Notes under the pieces: generated by a model | Database searches by the model: none | What the model saw: the letters and a program-made list of their open reading frames with translations, nothing else | Told to the model about the DNA's origin: nothing | Translations under genes and position numbers: made by a program | Shown: positions 1 to 5,356 of the stretch, piece by piece | Layout: each line of letters opens with the position of its first letter | Position numbering within the stretch: position 1 is the stretch's first letter | Source of the DNA: Gammaproteobacteria bacterium | GTDB taxonomy: Bacteria; Pseudomonadota; Gammaproteobacteria; DRJJ01 | Assembly (NCBI GenBank): GCA_011052255.1 | Contig: DRJJ01000199.1 | Coordinates: 1 to 8,728 of the forward strand | Reading direction: 5' to 3' | Length of the DNA stretch: 8,728 nucleotides

Positions 1-1
1 G

Positions 2-253
2 GTTATCTACCAGACGCCCGGCAAGAAAGTCAGCAGCACCATGGCGCTACCGGTTGCCATCGCCCTGCCTGGCAACGACCTGATTCGACGTATTCGTTAC
101 GTGGTACGACGCGGCGATTCACTGGCACGCATCGCCCAGCGTTTTCGCGTCAGCATCAGCCAACTGGTCAAATGGAACAAACTTAATCCCAAACGTTACC
201 TGAAGCCGGGGCAGCGACTGACCATGTATGTCGATGTAACCAAGCAGACCTAA
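2..253 (+). CDS. LysM-domain protein, C-terminal end (MltD-like lytic transglycosylase); 5' part outside the window
   Basis: The frame is open from the left edge to the TAA at 251-253, so the ATG at 41 is probably internal and the gene begins upstream. The last ~50 residues form a typical LysM repeat: the core V-V-R-R-G-D-S-L-A-R-I-A, then S-I-S-Q-L, then W-N-K-L-N and L-K-P-G-Q-R-L. LysM domains bind the N-acetylglucosamine parts of peptidoglycan. A C-terminal LysM next to a phrase like Y-Q-T-P-G is what the tail of MltD-type membrane-bound lytic murein transglycosylases looks like. The catalytic domain is not in the window, so that assignment is inference; another LysM-ended cell-wall protein is possible. 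The LysM call itself is secure. The next gene (PilZ) follows 46 bp downstream on the same strand. Confidence 0.8.
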   Translation, partial: VIYQTPGKKVSSTMALPVAIALPGNDLIRRIRYVVRRGDSLARIAQRFRVSISQLVKWNKLNPKRYLKPGQRLTMYVDVTKQT

Positions 254-258
254 AATAC

Positions 259-264
259 TATAAT
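259..264 (+). promoter_or_regulatory. Candidate -10 box for the PilZ gene
   Basis: A perfect TATAAT lies just after the stop codon of the LysM gene and 36 nt before the PilZ start codon. No good -35 box sits 16-18 bp upstream, so the promoter is tentative; the two genes could instead be co-transcribed. Confidence 0.3.
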
Positions 265-299
265 AATTCACAGCCGTTTTTATTGCGGCAAGCCAACAC

Positions 300-566
300 A
301 TGACAGAAAAAAGAGAAGACATACGCACAGAATTCAGTGGTCGAGTAAAACTCATCCATAAAAGCTTTGGCGAACAGGAAGCCAAATTACACGATCTTTC
401 CAACGGCGGGCTATTCGTATTGGTCGGTGAAGAGCAAGAGCTGGGGCTGGAAGGTGGTAGCACCCTTAAGGTCCAGTCACTGGACATAGAAGATGCGCCG
501 ATAATAGATGCCGAGATTGTGCGCCTGGAACCTCGCGGCATTGCGTTAAAATTTCTTCTGGATTGA
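300..566 (+). CDS. Single-domain PilZ protein (putative c-di-GMP effector)
   Basis: An 88-residue protein that is essentially one PilZ domain (Pfam PF07238 by pattern). The two c-di-GMP-binding signatures are both visible: R-x-x-x-R at residues 5-9 (R-E-D-I-R) and D-x-S-x-x-G at 32-37 (D-L-S-N-G-G). The remainder has the alternating hydrophobic pattern of the beta barrel, ending in G-I-A-L-K-F. Proteins of this kind bind the second messenger cyclic di-GMP and pass the signal to a partner controlling motility, polysaccharide or secretion. The partner cannot be told from the sequence. There is no signal peptide, so it should be cytoplasmic. No clear Shine-Dalgarno sequence precedes the ATG; it is chosen because the first signature begins at residue 5. 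A consensus -10 box lies upstream. Confidence 0.85.
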   Translation: MTEKREDIRTEFSGRVKLIHKSFGEQEAKLHDLSNGGLFVLVGEEQELGLEGGSTLKVQSLDIEDAPIIDAEIVRLEPRGIALKFLLD

Positions 567-651
567 TACTCCTCCCGGCAAAGTCCCGAACATTAGCGCC
601 TCCTGCAAATAGTATTTATAATATCCTGGTTGAATGAAAATTTGTTGCACC

Positions 652-729
652 GTAGGATGTGGTGAGGTGCGAACCGCATCACAAATACATCACGGCGTTT
701 GATGCGCTTCGTACCTCACCACATCCTAC
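652..729. repeat. Long inverted-repeat element (REP/MITE-like) with 29-bp arms
   Basis: Arms 652-680 and 701-729 are inverted copies matching at 27 of 29 positions, separated by 20 bp. The outer end of each arm reads GTAGGATGTGGTGAGGT. The element holds no ORF and lies in the gap between the PilZ gene and the toxin-antitoxin operon. As RNA it would fold into a long hairpin, but no T-run follows on either strand, so it is not a standard terminator. It resembles the scattered extragenic palindromic elements of many proteobacteria. Copy number in this genome cannot be seen here. Confidence 0.75.
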
Positions 730-771
730 ATCGGATTAGTAAAGTAACGCGTATTATTCAATGTGTTATGT

Positions 772-801
772 TTGACTTAGATATTTCTGATTTAGTATCA
801 A
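772..801 (+). promoter_or_regulatory. Possible distal promoter upstream of the toxin-antitoxin operon
   Basis: TTGACT (772-777) and TATCAA (796-801) are separated by 18 bp, a fair sigma-70 match. The expected transcript start falls inside the palindrome at 804-819. It is weaker than the promoter at 842-870 and may not be used. Confidence 0.3.
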
Positions 802-803
802 TC

Positions 804-819
804 TGTAAATATATTTACA
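804..819. promoter_or_regulatory. Perfect 16-bp palindrome, candidate operator
   Basis: TGTAAATATATTTACA equals its own reverse complement. It sits 58 bp before the toxin start codon and just after a possible distal promoter. XRE-type antitoxins usually bind palindromes in their own promoter region, so this is one of two candidate autoregulatory sites. The site is very AT-rich, so chance is possible, although a perfect 16-mer is uncommon. Confidence 0.45.
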
Positions 820-829
820 AAGTTACTTG

Positions 830-851
830 TATATGCTAGTGTTGGCATATA
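830..851. promoter_or_regulatory. Inverted repeat overlapping the -35 box, candidate antitoxin operator
   Basis: Arms TATATGC (830-836) and GCATATA (845-851) are exact inverted copies with 8 bp between them. The right arm covers most of the -35 box at 842-847, so a bound repressor would block RNA polymerase. This is the expected position for autoregulation by the HigA-like antitoxin. Confidence 0.5.
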
Positions 852-870
852 GTGTTATTGGCGTTACAAT
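842..870 (+). promoter_or_regulatory. Sigma-70-type promoter of the toxin-antitoxin operon
   Basis: The -35 box TTGGCA (842-847) and -10 box TACAAT (865-870) each match consensus at 5 of 6 positions with the optimal 17-bp spacer. The usual start, 6-7 nt past the -10 box, falls at or beside the A of the toxin ATG at 877. The toxin message may therefore have no leader. Confidence 0.6.
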
Positions 871-876
871 GATGGT

Positions 877-1248
877 ATGAATTTCATACTACCAAACGAA
901 AAACAGGTCATCTGGATTGGGTCTTCCCTAAAAGACCTTAAGGATTTTCCTGGCGATGTTATAGATGTAATGGGTTACGCCATTCATCTGGCCCAACAAG
1001 GTGATAAACATCCAGATACCAAGCCCCTGAAAGGGTTTGGTAGCGCCAAGACGCTGGAAGTAGTCGACGATCACAAAGGCAGCACCTACCGAGCCGTTTA
1101 CACGGTAAAGTTTGAAGATGTTGTCTATGTTCTCCACTGTTTCCAGAAAAAATCAAAGTCAGGTTCAGCAACACCTAAGCCAGATATTGATTTGATCAGG
1201 CAGCGACTAAAAGACGCTGAGAGTTTATATAAGAGTAGTAAGAAGTGA
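877..1248 (+). CDS. HigB/RelE-like toxin, phage-derived Gp49-like family
   Basis: A 123-residue protein of the Gp49/HigB-like family (PF05973 by pattern), usually an mRNA interferase that cuts translated mRNA at the ribosome. Recognisable blocks are I-W-I-G-S-S-L-K-D-L near residues 12-21, G-Y-A-I-H-L-A-Q-Q-G near 33-42, the P-L-K-G-F-G turn near 50-55, T-Y-R-A-V-Y-T-V near 70-77, and V-Y-V-L-H-C-F-Q-K-K-S-K followed by T-P-K-P-D-I-D-L-I-R-Q-R-L. Length is normal for the family and the frame is intact. The ATG at 877 has no Shine-Dalgarno sequence and coincides with the predicted transcript start. An inverted repeat (GTATGAA 875-881, TTCATAC 883-889) covers the start codon. The antitoxin gene follows 7 bp downstream. 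Family membership is secure; the actual RNA target is not visible. Confidence 0.9.
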   Translation: MNFILPNEKQVIWIGSSLKDLKDFPGDVIDVMGYAIHLAQQGDKHPDTKPLKGFGSAKTLEVVDDHKGSTYRAVYTVKFEDVVYVLHCFQKKSKSGSATPKPDIDLIRQRLKDAESLYKSSKK

Positions 1249-1255
1249 GGCAGAC

Positions 1256-1579
1256 ATGGCAATTCAACACGAAGTTAGCAGCGGTAACGTTTTTGCTGAT
1301 CTCGGTTTCGACGAACCCGTTGAGGCCTTAGCGAAAGCTGAGCTTGCACGCCGTATCTCCAGCATCATCAAACACCGCCACCTAAAGCAGACGGATGCCG
1401 CAACATTATTAAATATTGATCAGCCTAAAGTCTCAAAATTAATCCGTGGGCAGTTAAAAGACTTCTCCATTGAGCGTCTGATGCATTTTCTATTGCAGCT
1501 AGATCGAGATATCGAGATAGTTATCAGAAAGCGTCCGCGTACACGCGGAAATAGTCGTATAGCAGTTTCGGCAGGTTAA
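1256..1579 (+). CDS. HigA-like XRE-family antitoxin
   Basis: A 107-residue helix-turn-helix protein (HTH_37-type by pattern) that should neutralise the toxin encoded just upstream and repress the shared promoter. The DNA-binding segment spans about residues 32-75: R-R-I-S-S-I-I, L-K-Q-T-D-A-A-T-L-L at the first helix pair, then I-D-Q-P-K-V-S-K-L-I-R-G as turn and recognition helix, followed by F-S-I-E-R-L-M-H-F-L. Its Shine-Dalgarno (GTGAGG, 1245-1250) overlaps the toxin stop codon, so translation of the two genes is probably coupled. Unlike the toxin, the antitoxin has a good ribosome-binding site, which would favour antitoxin excess. The stop codon is only 21 bp from the left end of the IS element; no separate terminator is seen between them. 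Confidence 0.9.
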   Translation: MAIQHEVSSGNVFADLGFDEPVEALAKAELARRISSIIKHRHLKQTDAATLLNIDQPKVSKLIRGQLKDFSIERLMHFLLQLDRDIEIVIRKRPRTRGNSRIAVSAG

Positions 1580-1658
1580 CAGGCACCTGACAATCTGAAG
1601 TGGTCTACTAATTCCGGACACCAGGTTAAGGCTGTACAATGCCATAACGAGGTGAACG

Positions 1659-1953
1659 ATGAAAAGCAGAAAAGAGAACAAGACGGAAGTACACAGAAGA
1701 CTTCAAGCGTGATGCGGTTTCGCTGGTAACCGAACAGGGTTACAAAGTTACCGATGCCGCGCACAGTCTGGGTATTGGTGACAACCTGTTACGGCGCTGG
1801 AAACAGGGATTTGAAGATGAAGTCACAAGCAAAGCTCTAAGCACAGATGAACGTAAAGAACTGAAGCCACTGGGCAAAGAAAACCGCACCCTGCGGATGG
1901 AGAAAGACATTTTAAAAAAAGCCAGCCAGTACTTTGCCAAGGAAATGAAGTGA
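1659..1953 (+). pseudogene. IS3 orfA (transposase helix-turn-helix subunit), frameshifted
   Basis: The ATG at 1659 follows a good Shine-Dalgarno (GAGGTG, 1649-1654), but this frame meets a TGA at 1710-1712 after 17 residues. The normal orfA protein continues one frame over from about 1687 (K-Y-T-E-D-F-K-R-D-A-V) to the TGA at 1951-1953. One extra base or two missing bases near 1681-1687 explain the break. The body shows the Tnp_1-type helix-turn-helix (V-T-D-A-A-H-S-L-G-I, then L-L-R-R-W-K) and the helical zipper region E-L-K-P-L-G-K-E-N-R-T-L-R-M-E-K-D-I-L-K-K. The A7 run at 1914-1920 lies where IS3 elements use a programmed -1 frameshift. Slipping there enters the orfB frame with no intervening stop. 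The upstream frameshift should prevent a full OrfAB. Confidence 0.85.
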
Positions 1954-2857
1954 AGTACGGCTTTATCCGTGATCACACAGGGGATTGGCCGGTGAATCTG
2001 TTATGCGAAATACTGGCTGTACATCGCAGTACCTACTACGACTGGGTTAACAGGCCCTGCAAGGTGATTGGGCCAGAAGAGCTGGTATTGAGGAGACGCA
2101 TGAAAGGACTGTTTGTAGCCTCTCGCGAGAGCCTGGGTAGTCGCATGATGATGGAGAACCTGCAAAATGAAGGCTTTGTGCTAGGGCGAGATCGGGTACG
2201 TCGCTTGATGAAAGCACTCAACCTGAAGGTCAAACAGAAACGCAAATACAAGATCACGACAGACAGCAAACACGCCTTTCCCGTTGCATATTCTGGCCCA
2301 TCATGAACACCCATTCTGGAACAACGTGCTGAATCGCCAGTTTTCCCCGCAGGCACCCTAATCAGGTCTGGGGTACGGATATTACCTATCTGTGGACACA
2401 GGAGGGCTGGATATACCTGGCTATCGTAATTGATCTGTATTCACGCCGTGTGGTCGGTTGGGCAATGGATCGACGGATGACGAAGTCACTGGTGATCAGG
2501 GCACTGATGATGGCGATTAGCCTCAGGAATCCGCCTCCTGGCCTGATCCATCATTCGGATCGTGGCAGTCAGTATGCCAGTTATGCTTATCAGGCTTTGC
2601 TGAAACAGCAGTACATGATCCCGAGTATGAGCCGCAAAGGTAACTGCTGGGATAATGCTCCGGTGGAACGGTTCTTCAGTAGTCTGAAACGGGAATGGAC
2701 TGGTGATCGGTTATATCGAACCCGGCAGGAAGTGATTGCTGATGTGCGTGAATATGTGGCGGTGTATTACAACTCCCTGCGTTTACATTCAACGCTGGGT
2801 TATATGACACCGATGGATTATGAAAACACTCTTAATGAAGTGTCCGGAAAGAGTTGA
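1950..2857 (+). pseudogene. IS3 orfB (DDE transposase catalytic subunit), broken by two frame changes
   Basis: The first part runs from GTG 1950 (overlapping the orfA stop as GTGA) to a TGA at 2304-2306 and carries the usual N-terminal region (L-L-C-E-I-L-A-V-H-R-S-T-Y-Y-D-W). The frame then moves by one at about 2290-2306 and again at 2359, where an extra T makes a TAA in the middle frame. From 2360 to 2857 the catalytic core is complete: Asp at 2378-2380 (G-T-D-I-T-Y), Asp at 2558-2560 (H-H-S-D-R-G-S-Q-Y) and Glu at 2666-2668 (P-V-E-R-F-F), with exactly 35 residues between the last two, the D-35-E spacing of IS3 transposases. The stop lies within the right terminal repeat. The DDE residues survive but no single frame gives the full protein, so it should be inactive unless supplied in trans. 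Confidence 0.88.
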
Positions 2858-2862
2858 CCACT

Positions 2863-3009
2863 ACATAGTTTTAAATATCGGCCTAAGTCATCCTTAATGA
2901 GTACATCACCCTGGTCACGAACAATGCTTTCACCCGTAGAGTGGGGATAGCCCTTTTGCTCTAGCAGATCAACAACAGCCTGTTCCAGACGTGCCTCGGT
3001 AAATTTCAT
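2863..3009 (-). pseudogene. hsdR: Type I restriction enzyme R subunit (HsdR), N-terminal fragment cut by the IS
   Basis: Only about 47-49 codons are left. They read M-K-F-T-E-A-R-L-E-Q-A-V-V-D-L-L-E-Q-K-G, then Y-P-H near 21-23 and V-L-I-K-D-D-L near 36-42, the characteristic start of many HsdR motor/nuclease subunits (usually around 1000 residues). The frame continues 14 residues into the IS and stops at 2818, giving a meaningless tail. The endonuclease and helicase domains are absent from the window. The ATG overlaps the rhuM stop codon by 4 nt (3006-3009), so the two genes were translationally coupled. With hsdM also reduced to a stub, the locus cannot restrict DNA. The HsdR call rests on a short N-terminus, but its place in an hsd locus supports it. 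Confidence 0.75.
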
Positions 3010-4031
3010 GTTTCGCCCGTGTTCTTATCGGTCTGCAAACGCTTAATATCGGCTTCAATTTCTTTAAGGCTCATCTCCTTGCTGATCTGTTTTTGTTCTT
3101 CCCTGTATTTAGCATATTCTAACCCGGCCTTTTCTGTCGCCATTTTATGGCTAATTTGGCCCGCATGGGTTAAAAGATCCCTATCGTTGAGTTGTAATAT
3201 GGCATCCAGCCGAGTAATCCAGTCATTCATGTTCATGGCTTGCTGCTGTTGCGCCATGGTTTCTGCAAAAGCCAGATATTGCTCAACCAGTAACCCCAGC
3301 AGTTTGATTTCGTCTTCATTCAGATAGTTTTTGGCAATACTCACATCCTGCTTTTTGATAGATGCCAGCTTATCCTTGTCAAATGAATGCATGCCCAATA
3401 GTGGCAAGGTCGCATCCACCCTGCGAAAAACCAGCTCCGCCGCCGTTTGTTGGCTAATGGCCCATAACAGCTTGTTTTGAACAATCTTGAAAAACTCGAC
3501 CGTTTTTTCATTTTTGGGGTCATAATCAATACTGGTGGTGTATATATCCTTGATTTTCTGGTAAAAAAACCGCTCAGACAGACGGATTTCACGGATTCTG
3601 GCCTGTAACTCATTGAAATAGTTCATCGACTGGCCGGATTTAAAACGTTCATCATTCAGGGTAAAACCCTTGATAATGTACTCTTTCAGGCGTTGAGTGG
3701 CCCAGATACGGAATTGGGTACCCTGTTGTGATTTAACCCGATAGCCTACGGAAATAATGACATCGAGGTTATAGTGATTTGTCTGGTAGTCCTTACCATC
3801 CGCAGCAGTTATCCGGAATTTCCGGACAACTGAATCTTCCAGTAACTCACCTTCATTAAAGATATTGCTAATGTGCTCGGAAATGGTTTTTTTGCTTTTA
3901 TCAAAAAGCGCCGCCATTTGGGCCTGGGTTAGCCAGACGGTATCGTCTTCGAGGTGGACATCGACCTTGATATTGCCTTCGGGGGATTGGTAGATGAGGA
4001 TTTGGGAGCCTATTTCTTGTTTATTTGACAT
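3006..4031 (-). CDS. rhuM: RhuM family protein (Virulence_RhuM)
   Basis: A 341-residue protein of the RhuM family (PF13310 by pattern). The conserved N-terminal blocks are clear: I-L-I-Y-Q-S near the start, V-W-L-T-Q-A-Q-M-A-A-L-F with S-K-K-T-I-S-E-H-I-S-N-I-F as a helix-turn-helix-like segment, E-G-E-L-L-E-D-S-V-V, Y-N-L-D-V-I-I-S-V-G-Y-R-V-K-S and G-T-Q-F-R-I-W-A-T-Q-R-L. The C-terminus is charged and probably coiled-coil. The molecular function of RhuM is unknown; the name comes from a Salmonella pathogenicity-island gene, and homologues often sit inside type I restriction loci, as here. The frame is open from 4061, but I place the start at the ATG at 4031, where family members begin and a G-rich ribosome-binding site (GGGGATGGG) lies just upstream. 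It is intact although its neighbours on both sides are broken. Confidence 0.88.
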   Translation of the reverse strand: MSNKQEIGSQILIYQSPEGNIKVDVHLEDDTVWLTQAQMAALFDKSKKTISEHISNIFNEGELLEDSVVRKFRITAADGKDYQTNHYNLDVIISVGYRVKSQQGTQFRIWATQRLKEYIIKGFTLNDERFKSGQSMNYFNELQARIREIRLSERFFYQKIKDIYTTSIDYDPKNEKTVEFFKIVQNKLLWAISQQTAAELVFRRVDATLPLLGMHSFDKDKLASIKKQDVSIAKNYLNEDEIKLLGLLVEQYLAFAETMAQQQQAMNMNDWITRLDAILQLNDRDLLTHAGQISHKMATEKAGLEYAKYREEQKQISKEMSLKEIEADIKRLQTDKNTGET

Positions 4032-4082
4032 AACCCATCCCCAACAAAATAACATACACATTTGAATAAAGTGTTTTAGGTC

Positions 4083-4893
4083 TCATACAGGCCCCTTTAT
4101 GACAGGCTCATCAGTACCTATGCTATTCAATAGTGAATCATACTGATCTTCATCTTCTTTTAACCTTTTTATGATTAACTCCGCAGCTAACTTCATTTCT
4201 GGTACTTCTACAGGCAACGAACCTCTTTCAAATACTCCACACAAATGGGAATACTCATTATTTATCCTATCTGTAAGTATTGCTGGTATCTTTTCACCAC
4301 CAAAGAATTTTTCATTTTCTCAACATCACTAGAGTTATCTGGGTATTTATAATACAAATATATCTCAAGAAACTTTCTAGCGTTATTGCCGAAATTGTAG
4401 AATGCAGTATAATTTGAATCATCAACTACTGCCATTTCTGAACATTTGTAAATTTGATGAAACAGATAATTAAACTCAGTTATATATTCTTTCAGGTATT
4501 TAGGCATTATTTGAATTGTTGCGACTTTATCTTGCCTGACAACCAAGAAGAATTGGCGCTCATATGACTGAAACTTGGAATTTTTGTTTATAAATCCACC
4601 TGTGAGTCTTTTCAAGTATTTCAAAAAATCAAGATTGTGAGTGGAAATAAACAACTGTTCAAATTTCTCATCATCAACAATTGCTATTTTTATAAGACTG
4701 TAAACAAAAAATATATGGTTCCCATCCAGACTTGAAATTGGGTCATCAATCCATATAACCGGCTTTACACCTTTGGTTTCGATATCTTCCAGCTTTGCCA
4801 TAAAATAGCAGAAGGCTATCAGGCTACACTCACCCTCACTTAAATGGTGCGCCTTTTTCCCATCCCTAATTATCTCGAAATGAATATGTTTGC
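4083..4893 (-). pseudogene. PrrC-like AAA_13 ATPase / anticodon nuclease, 5'-truncated and frameshifted
   Basis: The readable frame starts abruptly near 4893 at K-H-I-H-F-E-I-I-R, with no start codon. It then gives the ABC signature L-S-E-G-E (4829-4843), the Walker B V-I-W-I-D-D-P (residues 15-21 counted from the ATG at 4801), the D-loop S-S-L-D and the H-loop S-T-H-N (His55). Walker A and the rest of the N-terminal ATPase are missing. The C-terminal part has R-K-F-L-E (Arg142, Glu146), matching the R-x3-E part of the Arg-Glu-His triad described for PrrC anticodon nuclease (family knowledge); the expected His, in N-E-Y-S-H, lies past a frameshift. The frame breaks at an A5 run (4308-4312): as read, translation ends at 4262, but adding one A restores a homologous C-terminus ending at 4083-4085. 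A general AAA_13 ATPase without nuclease activity is the alternative. Confidence 0.75.
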
Positions 4894-5007
4894 ATGTTTG
4901 TATTCAGCTGGCTCAACACTACCACAAAGTTTGTTAGCCATGTCCCACAGGGATTCTTCAAAGCTTTTTTGTTTTTTTACTGTTTTTTTTGTGGCTTTCT
5001 TTGCCAT
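4870..5007 (-). pseudogene. hsdM: Type I DNA methyltransferase subunit (HsdM), N-terminal stub
   Basis: A 45-codon frame with a strong ribosome-binding site (GAGGAA at 5011-5016, 3 nt before the ATG). After a lysine-rich start (M-A-K-K-A-T-K-K-T) it reads S-F-E-E-S-L-W-D-M-A-N-K-L, then G-S-V-E-P-A-E-Y-K-H, the highly conserved beginning of HsdM proteins (usually about 500 residues). Homology ends at H38 (4894-4896). The next seven codons read into the PrrC-like sequence in the wrong frame and stop at 4870. The S-adenosylmethionine-binding and N-P-P-F motifs are lost, so there is no methylase. It was the first hsd gene after the XRE regulator, 45 bp downstream of that gene's stop. The signals for starting translation are still intact. 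Confidence 0.82.
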
Positions 5008-5052
5008 AAGTTCCTCAATTATCTGATTTTATTCACACTAATCGTGTTTTTA

Positions 5053-5256
5053 TTATTCGTCGATCCATTCTATCAGTTCGCTGAGCTGGCATTGCAGATA
5101 TCTGCAAAGCTTATCAAGCGCATCCAGATCTACCCTTTGGGCCTGTTCATGATACAGACGTGTGATTGTGCCGCGGTTTATGTTTGTGGCTTTGACTACG
5201 TCTGAAATCTTCAGTCGTTTTTCACCCATTATTTTTGATAAGTGGATTTTGATCAT
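5053..5256 (-). CDS. Small XRE-family (Cro/CI-type) regulator upstream of the hsd remnant
   Basis: A 67-residue protein made almost wholly of one helix-turn-helix domain, HTH_26-like by pattern: G-E-K-R-L-K-I-S-D-V-V-K-A-T near 11-24, N-I-N-R-G-T-I-T-R-L-Y as turn and recognition helix (25-35), then L-D-A-L-D-K-L-C-R-Y-L-Q-C-Q-L-S-E-L-I, the usual end of Cro/CI-like domains. It is co-directional with the hsdM stub 45 bp downstream, so it probably controlled the restriction operon and itself, much as controller proteins do. Candidate operator repeats lie in its upstream region. The ribosome-binding site is weak (AGAGAA). The frame is intact although its presumed targets are broken, so today it may regulate only rhuM or itself. 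Confidence 0.8.
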   Translation of the reverse strand: MIKIHLSKIMGEKRLKISDVVKATNINRGTITRLYHEQAQRVDLDALDKLCRYLQCQLSELIEWIDE

Positions 5257-5356
5257 AATGTTCTCTTGGTGAAAATAGTTCTTATGATGATTATAATGGT
5301 CTTCTGAAGATTATTTTGTATCTTATTGTAACCATTATTGGCCATCAATACTACTT
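5257..5356. promoter_or_regulatory. Promoter/operator region between the XRE regulator and the small-gene cluster
   Basis: An AT-rich intergenic stretch between divergent genes. On the minus strand a perfect TATAAT (5290-5295) lies 34 nt before the regulator ATG, without a clear -35 box. ATAATGGT (5293-5300) and ACCATTAT (5331-5338) form an 8-bp inverted repeat around it. Between them TCTTC-T-GAAGA (5300-5310) is a second, compact inverted repeat. A third (ACTACT 5350-5355, AGTAGT 5362-5367) lies at the start of the next gene. These are candidate binding sites for the XRE regulator. Confidence 0.45.

Larger units (their letters stand above)
1601..2860 (+). mobile_element. IS3-family insertion sequence, degraded
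   Basis: Terminal inverted repeats at 1601-1621 and 2840-2860 match at 18 of 21 positions, both starting TGGTC and ending TTCCGGACAC. Two further bases (1599-1600 and 2861-2862) also pair, so the ends could be 1599 and 2862. Length is about 1.26 kb, normal for IS3. Inside are an orfA with helix-turn-helix, an A7 slippage site at its end, and an orfB with a DDE core, all on the plus strand. The 3-bp flanks differ whichever boundary is used (aag/cta, or tga/aca), so there is no target duplication. Both reading frames carry frameshifts. The right end cuts the hsdR fragment. Confidence 0.92.

Noticed and set aside
119..541. Minus-strand ORF of 140 codons
   Set aside because: It lies antisense to the LysM and PilZ genes, which have clear domain motifs; its product is a low-complexity Ser/Arg-rich shadow.
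652..729. Inverted repeat as a CRISPR unit or intrinsic terminator
   Set aside because: Only one palindrome is present, with no spaced repeats, and no T-run follows on either strand.
3019..3327. Plus-strand ORF of 102 codons
   Set aside because: Antisense to rhuM; Leu/Ser/Cys-rich hydrophobic composition typical of a shadow frame.
4262..4801. Reading the 179-codon frame as a complete ATPase gene
   Set aside because: The ABC signature lies upstream of its ATG in the same frame, Walker A is absent, no ribosome-binding site precedes it, and homology continues past its stop in another frame.
4894..5205. Plus-strand Phe-rich ORF resembling a membrane protein
   Set aside because: It is antisense to the hsdM stub (Lys-rich codons read backwards give Phe) and the XRE gene; no ribosome-binding site.
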